A stretch of DNA of 12,620 nt, from assembly GCA_900550775.1 (NCBI GenBank), contig URTH01000039.1, positions 1 to 12,620 on the forward strand. Reading direction: 5' to 3'. Below are positions 7,397 to 12,620 of this stretch, one piece after another. A model generated the notes under the pieces. That model had not been told where the DNA came from, did no database searches, and was given only the letters and a program-made list of their open reading frames with translations. Source of the stretch: an uncultured Eubacteriales bacterium. GTDB lineage: Bacteria; Bacillota; Clostridia; Monoglobales; Monoglobaceae. Each line of letters starts with the position of its first letter. Within the stretch, counting starts at the first letter, position 1. The translations under genes and the position numbers were made by a program.

Positions 7397-8343
7397 TAAT
7401 GGAAAACATCAAAAGTAAGTCGCCGGCACTGCCGAGGAAAAAGTCGATACCCCGGCGCATGATGGAATGCTGGGAGCTGTATCTGTTTTTGCTCCCGGCC
7501 ATCGTGATCGTAGCCATCTTTAAGTATGCGCCCATGTACGGGATTCAGATCGCGTTTAAGGATCTGATCCCCGGCAAGACTATCGCAGAAGCTTCGTGGG
7601 TCGGCTTCAAGCATTTTATACGGTTCTTTTCATCGCCGAACAGCAGCATCATGATATGGAACACTTTTAAAACGGCGATTGCAACCAGTGTTTTGACATT
7701 TCCGCTCTCCATCATCTTTGCGCTGATGCTAAATGAGGTGCATAACGAGAGGGTCAAAAAACTGGTGCAGAATATCTCTTATATGCCATATCTGTTTTCG
7801 GTTGTTATCGTAATCAGCGTGGCAAACGTATTTCTGGCGCCGAACACCGGTGTGATTAACATCCTGATTCAAAAGCTGGGCGGTGAGCAGATTCTGTTCT
7901 TCGGCCATGATAAGTATGTTTTGCCGATTTATGTGGTGACCGGGATCTGGTCCGGTCTCGGCTACGGCGCAATTATCTATATTGCGGCTCTGGCAGGCAT
8001 CGATCAGGAGCAGCTGGAGGCGGCAAAAATTGATGGTGCCAACCGCTGGCGTGTCATCTGGCATATTGAACTTCCGGCGCTTTCTGATACCATCGTGATT
8101 ATGCTGATTTTAAGCTGGGGTCAAATGTTTGCCATCGGCGCGGATAAGATGCTGCTTTTGCAGACCTCGCTGAATATGAATGCGTCGGAAATTTTAAGTA
8201 CCTATGTGTATAAGGTCGGATTATTGGAAGGCCAATTCGGCTTCTCCACGGCGGTAGAATTATTCAACACAACGGTAAACGTGATCTGCTTGCTGCTGGT
8301 AAACGGCGTTGCAAAGAAGATCAACGGCAATTCGTTGTTCTAG
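7393..8343 (+). CDS. Sugar ABC importer permease, LplB/YteP type
   Basis: This 316-residue integral membrane subunit belongs to a binding-protein-dependent type I importer. About six hydrophobic segments are visible, the first at residues about 28-48 (LYLFLLPAIVIVAIF). The cytoplasmic EAA loop reads EAAKIDGANRWRV from residue 209, with the closing Leu-Pro at 227-228; this loop docks onto the ATPase. The N-terminal pattern (LFLLPAIVIVAIFKYAPMYG, then IAFKD) is characteristic of the LplB/YteP group, which pairs with LplC/YtcP permeases to import complex oligosaccharides. The start is uncertain by two codons: ATG 7393 lies 4 nt after GAGAGG and ATG 7399 lies 10 nt after it. ATG 7393 would overlap a possible upstream stop as ATGA. 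The partner permease follows 12 bp later. No ATPase gene is in the window. Confidence 0.93.
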   Translation: MIMENIKSKSPALPRKKSIPRRMMECWELYLFLLPAIVIVAIFKYAPMYGIQIAFKDLIPGKTIAEASWVGFKHFIRFFSSPNSSIMIWNTFKTAIATSVLTFPLSIIFALMLNEVHNERVKKLVQNISYMPYLFSVVIVISVANVFLAPNTGVINILIQKLGGEQILFFGHDKYVLPIYVVTGIWSGLGYGAIIYIAALAGIDQEQLEAAKIDGANRWRVIWHIELPALSDTIVIMLILSWGQMFAIGADKMLLLQTSLNMNASEILSTYVYKVGLLEGQFGFSTAVELFNTTVNVICLLLVNGVAKKINGNSLF

Positions 8344-8355
8344 GGGGGAAGAGAT

Positions 8356-9261
8356 ATGGCGAGAAAAACAAATAGTGTAAAGTTATCAAGCGGAGACAGA
8401 GTGTTTGGTATTGTAAACGGCATCTTGCTTGCAATCGTCACACTTTTGATTGTTTATCCGATTTACTTCATCATTGTTGCGTCCGTCAGCGACCCGACCT
8501 ATGTCAATCTGGGACAGACGCTGTTTTGGCCAAAGGGCTTAAACATCAGCGGATACCAAAAAATATTTGAGTATTCCGAGATCACCACGGGATATTTAAA
8601 CTCCATTTTTTACACGGTTCTGGGTACCTGCATCAACCTTTTGGTGTGTATTCCGACAGCGTTTTCGCTGTCCAGAAAAGAACTGGTGGGCAGAGGATGG
8701 ATCAACGCGTTCTTTGTGGTTACCATGTATTTTTCGGGCGGTCTGGTGCCGGGGTATTTGCTGATTAAAAACCTGGGCATGATTAACACCGTCTGGGCGC
8801 TGGTGCTTCCAGGTGCGCTGAATGTGTATAACATGATTGTGTGCCGCTCCTTCTTTATGAGCAACATCTCGGATGAACTGTTTGAGGCAACCAAGATTGA
8901 CGGCGGCAGCTATACTTCCTTCTTTTTCAAGGTGGTGCTGCCTCTGTCAAAATCGATTATTGCCGTCATGGTACTGTACCACGCGCTGGTACACTGGAAT
9001 TCGTACCTCAGCGCACTGTACTATATCAGAGACACCGACAAATATCCGCTGCAGCTGATTCTGCGTAACCTGACGGCGTCGCTCAGTGTGGACAGCATTC
9101 AGGATGCCATGGATTCCGCGGCGATTTCCGAGAAGATGAAGGCGTCGCAGACGGTGCGCTACGCCGTGATTATCGTAGCGTCGATCCCGGTATTTTTGAT
9201 GTATCCGTTTGTACAAAAATACTTTGTAAAGGGCGTTATGGTCGGTTCTGTGAAAGGCTAA
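8356..9261 (+). CDS. Sugar ABC importer permease, LplC/YtcP type
   Basis: This 301-residue membrane protein is the second half of the importer channel. A hydrophobic first segment (residues about 20-42, ILLAIVTLLIVYPIYFIIVA) is followed by the SDPTYV region common in LplC/YtcP permeases. Further membrane segments follow, with a cytoplasmic EAA-type loop EATKIDGGSYTSFFFKVVLP from residue 177. The C-terminus KYFVKGVMVGSVKG is the usual ending of this family. GGGGGGAAG (8343-8351) lies a few bases before ATG 8356. The gene sits 12 bp behind the other permease and 44 bp ahead of the binding protein, so the three form one transport operon. By family knowledge, the ATPase is often encoded elsewhere as a shared MsmX-type protein. 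Substrate specificity cannot be read from the permease. Confidence 0.94.
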   Translation: MARKTNSVKLSSGDRVFGIVNGILLAIVTLLIVYPIYFIIVASVSDPTYVNLGQTLFWPKGLNISGYQKIFEYSEITTGYLNSIFYTVLGTCINLLVCIPTAFSLSRKELVGRGWINAFFVVTMYFSGGLVPGYLLIKNLGMINTVWALVLPGALNVYNMIVCRSFFMSNISDELFEATKIDGGSYTSFFFKVVLPLSKSIIAVMVLYHALVHWNSYLSALYYIRDTDKYPLQLILRNLTASLSVDSIQDAMDSAAISEKMKASQTVRYAVIIVASIPVFLMYPFVQKYFVKGVMVGSVKG

Positions 9262-9305
9262 TCGCAGTATAAAAATAAAATTTATATAAAAAGGAGTTGT
9301 AAGAC

Positions 9306-10877
9306 ATGAAAAAATGGTTTCAAAAAGGCTTGGCGCTCACCATGGCAATGTCGCTGTTTGCGGTAACGCTGACGGGCTGCGGAGCAAAAAAGGAGGCGTC
9401 CTCGGACGGCGGATTCAGCGTGACCTTCGGGGAACCGACCAATGTGGAAAACAAGGAGAACCTGCAGCATTTTTATGATCGGTTAAATTCGCTGACCGAT
9501 GTCACGATCACCTACGATCTGCTGAGCGCAGGCGACGGTGCCGACGCATTAAAGCTGCGGTTTGCCTCCGGCGACTATCCGGAGGTCATTATGGGCAATT
9601 TTTTGCAGACCTCGGACGTTTCAAAATACGCGGCAAACGGGATTCTTCTTCCCTTGGACGAGTATATCAATGAGACGGATACCCCCAATATCTACAAGTT
9701 TTTTGAGGACTATCCCAAGAGCAAGGCGGCAAACTATCTGCCGGACGGGCATATGTATTCTCTGCCGCAGTTTGTAGAGTACGAGCCGCAATATCTGGAA
9801 AACACCATTTTTATCAACAAGACCTGGCTGGATAAGCTGAACCTGGATGTTCCAAAGACCATGGACGATTTGCTTAAGGTGCTGCGCGCGTTTAAGACCG
9901 GTGACCCGAACGGAAACGGCCAGGCGGATGAGATCGGTATGAGTTTTTTGGAAAAGAGCGGATATCAGTATCCGGAGGCGCTGCTTTCCTGCTGGGGGGT
10001 TGCCGCAAAATCCGGTGCGTTTGACAGCTATTGTACGGTAAAGGGCGGAAAGGTGATCTTTGCGCCGATGATGGAAGAATGGAAGAAGATGATCAAGTAT
10101 TACAACACCCTGTATGCCGAAGGGCTTTTGGATATGGAGTGCTTTACGCATAACAATGAGACCTTTAATTCCAAGATGCAGGCGGACACTTCGAAAATCG
10201 GTGTGATCTGGTCGCAGACCTGCCCCATGAAGAATAAGGACGAGTATATTGCCATCGAGCCGCTGGTAGCCGAAGAGGGCGTAAAGCCGGTATGGCACAT
10301 TCATCCGGGAATTATCGGTAACCGCAACGTGTTTAGCATCACCAACAAGTGTCAAAATCCCAAGGCGGTGATGCAGTGGGTTGATAAGATGTTTACGCTG
10401 GAAAATTCCCTGCAGAATATGTACGGCGAACTCGATACCACCATCAAGAAAAACGATGACGGAACCTTTCGCTGGATAGACCCGCCGGCAGGAAAAACGC
10501 AGGCAGGCTTCCAGGCGGAGAACAGAATGCTCTCCTGGGTGGCGTGCATCCGTGCGGAGGATATCGGCACCAAGATTGAGATGAGCGAGCTTTGGAGGCG
10601 GCAAGGCGCGCAGTTTGAGCTTTATAAGGACTTTATCGACCAGGAGCCCTGGCCGCGGCCTTATTACAGTGTTGAAGAGGCCAATCGGATCAGCGAGCTT
10701 ACTACCGATATCTTTAAACTGGTTGACGAGAAGAAGGCAAAATGGATTACCGGGGCAGAGGACGTGGATAAGGATTGGGAAAGCTATAAGCAGTCACTGG
10801 AAAACATGGGAATCAGCGAGCTGATGGAAATTAACCAGAAGGCGTATGACCGCTACATCGAAAAGATGCCCAAATAA
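9306..10877 (+). CDS. Lipoprotein extracellular solute-binding protein of a sugar ABC importer
   Basis: This 523-residue protein begins MKKWFQKGLALTMAMSLF and has a lipobox L-T-G-C with the acylated Cys at position 25. It should be a membrane-anchored lipoprotein outside the cytoplasmic membrane that hands substrate to the two upstream permeases. Its length and features match the large LplA/YtcQ-like binding proteins: YPEVIMGNF, LDEYINE, PDGHMYSLPQF, and the Asp/Asn-rich loop DPNGNGQADE from residue 200, which resembles a calcium-binding loop common in these proteins. AAGGAG at 9291-9296 lies 9 nt before the ATG. The 44-bp leader is strikingly A/T-rich compared with its surroundings, which could favour translation or mRNA processing and raise binding-protein levels over the permeases; that is an inference. 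An intrinsic terminator follows 15 bp after the stop. The ligand is probably an oligosaccharide, identity unknown. Confidence 0.94.
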   Translation: MKKWFQKGLALTMAMSLFAVTLTGCGAKKEASSDGGFSVTFGEPTNVENKENLQHFYDRLNSLTDVTITYDLLSAGDGADALKLRFASGDYPEVIMGNFLQTSDVSKYAANGILLPLDEYINETDTPNIYKFFEDYPKSKAANYLPDGHMYSLPQFVEYEPQYLENTIFINKTWLDKLNLDVPKTMDDLLKVLRAFKTGDPNGNGQADEIGMSFLEKSGYQYPEALLSCWGVAAKSGAFDSYCTVKGGKVIFAPMMEEWKKMIKYYNTLYAEGLLDMECFTHNNETFNSKMQADTSKIGVIWSQTCPMKNKDEYIAIEPLVAEEGVKPVWHIHPGIIGNRNVFSITNKCQNPKAVMQWVDKMFTLENSLQNMYGELDTTIKKNDDGTFRWIDPPAGKTQAGFQAENRMLSWVACIRAEDIGTKIEMSELWRRQGAQFELYKDFIDQEPWPRPYYSVEEANRISELTTDIFKLVDEKKAKWITGAEDVDKDWESYKQSLENMGISELMEINQKAYDRYIEKMPK

Positions 10878-10892
10878 AAACAGCAGACACAC

Positions 10893-10920
10893 AAAGGCCG
10901 GCGCGCAGCCGGCCTTTTTT
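10893..10920 (+). terminator. Intrinsic terminator of the transport operon
   Basis: A 7-bp GC-only stem (GGCCGGC 10896-10902 with GCCGGCC 10908-10914) has a GCGCA loop and is followed by six T. Three A-T pairs extend it (AAA 10893-10895 with TTT). Beyond a three-T bulge the flanks CACAC (10888-10892) and GTGTG (10921-10925) could pair as well. Its place 15 bp after the binding-protein stop separates the transport operon from the dehydrogenase unit. Confidence 0.9.
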
Positions 10921-11062
10921 GTGTGCAAAAAAGAAAGGTGGTGATATTCACGTATTTTTTGGTGAAATTGGAATAGGAAATGACAAGGCCGCAATATAAA
11001 ATAGGGATAGGTGCAGAGTGCCGGAATGGAATATCATCCGGGCAAGAAAAACGTGAAAATGC

Positions 11063-11068
11063 GAGGAG
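11063..11068 (+). promoter_or_regulatory. Ribosome binding site that decides the start at 11077
   Basis: GAGGAG ends 8 nt before ATG 11077. An in-frame GTG at 11011 would add 22 residues, but it has no Shine-Dalgarno and would place an unusual charged stretch before the beta-strand that normally opens this family. The 11077 start is therefore preferred. Confidence 0.7.
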
Positions 11069-11076
11069 AGAGGAAG

Positions 11077-11856
11077 ATGGAAATTCATTTTCGGGGTAAG
11101 ACGGTAGTGATCACCGGCGCGGCCGGCGGTCTTGGCAGCGCCATGGCAGAGCATTTTGCCATGCAGGGCGCCAATGTGGCTTTGTGCGATTACAGCGAGC
11201 GTGTGACAGAAATGGCCAAGGCGCTCCAAAAACAGGGGCTTTCGGCGGCCGGGTTCGCCTTTGACATTACCGATGGTGAGGCGGTTCGGACGGCAATGCA
11301 AAAAATCACAGAGCAATTTGGCGTTATTGATGTTTTGGTAAATAACGCCGGGATCAATGTCGGGCCGGAGCAGAGACGGACGGTCGAAAACTTTTCGGAC
11401 GAATGGTGGGATAAAATCCAGGCGGTTGACTTAAAGGGCGTCTATCACTGCAGCAAAGCGGCCATTCCTCTGATGAACCCGGATGGTGCGTCAATCGTGA
11501 ATATCAGCTCGATTGTGGGCATTGTGCCGCTCAGAAATCAATGCTCCTTTGCCGCGGCCAAGGCCGGCGTGATTCAACTGTCCAAGGCGATGGCGCTGGA
11601 GCTTGCGGAAAAGAAAATCAGGGTCAACGTAGTAGCGCCGGGGACGGTCGGGATTGCAATCACCAACCGCCTGTGGGCAGAGGACAGTGCGATGCAGCGG
11701 CTTTTAGCCCATATTCCGATGAACCGCCAGGCGGTGCCGGAGGAAATTGCCGATGCGGTAAGCTTTTTGGCATCGGATGCCGCCTCTTATATTACCGGGG
11801 TGGTACTGCCGGTGGACGGCGGATGGACGGCCGGCGGCATTGCAAGAGATTTTTGA
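11077..11856 (+). CDS. Short-chain dehydrogenase/reductase with altered catalytic residues
   Basis: This 259-residue protein has the usual length of classical SDR enzymes, which are cytoplasmic NAD(P)-dependent oxidoreductases acting on sugars, polyols or other alcohols. The dinucleotide site TGAAGGLG is at residues 13-20. Asp38 closes the second strand (ALCDYS), which favours NAD over NADP. The NNAG motif is at 89-92, and the C-terminal VLPVDGGWTAGG is typical. The catalytic Ser is Ser145 (NISS). The Y-x-x-x-K motif instead reads F-A-A-A-K: Phe158 (TTT, 11548-11550) replaces the Tyr, while Lys162 remains. The Asn of the tetrad appears as Asp118 (VDLKGVY), a milder and more frequent change. 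It could be a divergent enzyme, one with lowered activity, or a non-catalytic binder. It starts after the terminator at 10893, so it has its own promoter or depends on read-through, and is followed 20 bp later by a UlaG-like hydrolase. Confidence 0.92.
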   Translation: MEIHFRGKTVVITGAAGGLGSAMAEHFAMQGANVALCDYSERVTEMAKALQKQGLSAAGFAFDITDGEAVRTAMQKITEQFGVIDVLVNNAGINVGPEQRRTVENFSDEWWDKIQAVDLKGVYHCSKAAIPLMNPDGASIVNISSIVGIVPLRNQCSFAAAKAGVIQLSKAMALELAEKKIRVNVVAPGTVGIAITNRLWAEDSAMQRLLAHIPMNRQAVPEEIADAVSFLASDAASYITGVVLPVDGGWTAGGIARDF

Positions 11857-11876
11857 ATTGAGAGGAGGAAAACACC

Positions 11877-12620
11877 ATGCGCCTTGCAGATGATATCACG
11901 AGAATGTCCGTGCCAAAGGGCGGCGTCGGTATTTTTTGGGTCGGACAGGCCGGCTTTGTCTTAAAAACCGATGACGGCCGGTTGATTGGCATTGATTTAT
12001 ACCTTTCGGATTGCTGCGAGCGGTATTTTGGATTTCAAAGGATCATGCCGTATTTGTTAGAGCCGCACGAGATCGTGTTTGACGCTTTACTGATAAGCCA
12101 CGCGCACTACGACCATTTTGATGTGGACGCGGTTCCAATGTTGTTTCGCCCAAAGACGCACATGATTGCGGCGCGCGATGCCGAGGCAGAGTGCAAGCGG
12201 CTGGGCATCCGGGGTAACATTGACTATATTGCGTGCGGCGAGACTGTGGAGGAAGAGGGGTTTTCGGTCAAGGCAATGCCCTGCGACCACGGAGACCTTG
12301 CGCCGGACGCGGTCGGCTTTTTGATAACCGCCGGAACTAAAAGAATTTATTTTGCCGGGGATACGGCGTACCGATCGGAATATTTTGAAAACCCGGAGCT
12401 TTTCGGTGCGGATGCGGCGATTTTCCCCATTAACGGCGCTTTTGGAAATATGGATGGTGAACAGGCGGCAAAGGCGGCTGAGCTTTGCAGACCCAAATGC
12501 ACACTGCCATGCCATTTCTGGAACTTTGCCGAGCATCTGGGCGATCCGAATACCTTTATAACATCGATGAAAGAGAAAAATTTACCCTATCGCATTCTGC
12601 GAATGGGAGAGGGTATGGTT
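11877..12620 (+). CDS. UlaG-like metallo-beta-lactamase-fold hydrolase (partial, runs off the window)
   Basis: ATG 11877 follows GAGAGGAGG closely; 248 residues are visible and the frame is still open at the right edge. The metal-binding motif H-x-H-x-D-H is S-H75-A-H77-Y-D79-H80, with His138 (PCDHGD), Asp162 (FAGDTAY) and His213 (LPCHFWNFAEH) completing a two-metal site. The start (GIFWVGQAGFVLKT, then IDLYLSDCCER) and the ending around His213 resemble the UlaG group, whose E. coli member is an L-ascorbate-6-phosphate lactonase in the cytoplasm. Most relatives have unproven substrates, so hydrolysis of a sugar lactone or phosphate ester is only a guess. It probably shares an mRNA with the dehydrogenase 20 bp upstream; an oxidase-then-lactonase pair would make chemical sense. 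Only a short C-terminal piece is likely to be missing. Confidence 0.88.
   Translation, partial: MRLADDITRMSVPKGGVGIFWVGQAGFVLKTDDGRLIGIDLYLSDCCERYFGFQRIMPYLLEPHEIVFDALLISHAHYDHFDVDAVPMLFRPKTHMIAARDAEAECKRLGIRGNIDYIACGETVEEEGFSVKAMPCDHGDLAPDAVGFLITAGTKRIYFAGDTAYRSEYFENPELFGADAAIFPINGAFGNMDGEQAAKAAELCRPKCTLPCHFWNFAEHLGDPNTFITSMKEKNLPYRILRMGEGMV

Noticed and set aside
9621..10604. Long antisense open frame opposite the binding-protein gene
   Set aside because: It lacks a ribosome site and recognisable domains, is His/Arg/Leu-rich in the manner of antisense shadows, and lies wholly within a well-supported gene.
10968..11002. Promoter with TTGGAA and TATAAA/TAAAAT for the dehydrogenase unit
   Set aside because: The spacer would be 21-23 bp, too long for a standard promoter. 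A promoter is expected in 10921-11062 because of the terminator upstream, but no convincing pair of boxes is visible.
11011..11076. Upstream GTG extension of the dehydrogenase
   Set aside because: There is no Shine-Dalgarno before GTG 11011, and the family normally begins just before the first beta-strand, which matches ATG 11077.

Overview
The window looks like chromosomal DNA from a Gram-positive-type Firmicute, most likely an uncultured member of the Clostridia. This is an inference. It rests on S-layer homology (SLH) proteins, strong AGGAG-type ribosome binding sites, a lipoprotein solute-binding protein with LplB/LplC-type permeases, and a copper-amine-oxidase-like stalk domain. All supported genes are on the + strand. 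I see no RNA gene, CRISPR array, insertion sequence or phage gene.

Region 1 (1-7396) is a surface/secretion block. It holds the tail of one SLH protein (1-204), a complete 887-residue secreted SLH protein (223-2886), and a very large secreted multidomain protein (2903 to about 7314 or 7396). The large gene is split as given. A -1 shift at 4643-4646 separates the LamG-like and Ig-like half from a second half with a further LamG-like domain, five Asp-box (BNR/sialidase-type) motifs and a stalk-like end. A second apparent break at TTTT 7309-7312 hides a 27-codon tail whose stop codon would overlap the next gene's start as ATGA. Repairing both gives one protein of about 1497 residues.

Region 2 (7393-10920) is a carbohydrate-type ABC importer: two permeases of the LplB/YteP and LplC/YtcP kinds and a large lipoprotein substrate-binding protein, closed by a clear intrinsic terminator (10893-10920). 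No ATPase gene is present, as is usual where a shared MsmX-type ATPase serves several importers.

Region 3 (11077-12620, running off the edge) is a separate transcription unit. It has a short-chain dehydrogenase whose catalytic Tyr position is Phe, followed 20 bp later by a UlaG-like metallo-beta-lactamase-fold hydrolase.

Taken together, the locus reads as a glycan-use island: wall-bound and secreted proteins engage an extracellular polymer, the importer takes up released oligosaccharides, and cytoplasmic oxidoreductase/lactonase-type enzymes process a sugar. The substrate cannot be read from the sequence. The most notable points are the two frame breaks in the giant Asp-box protein and the Tyr-to-Phe change in the dehydrogenase.
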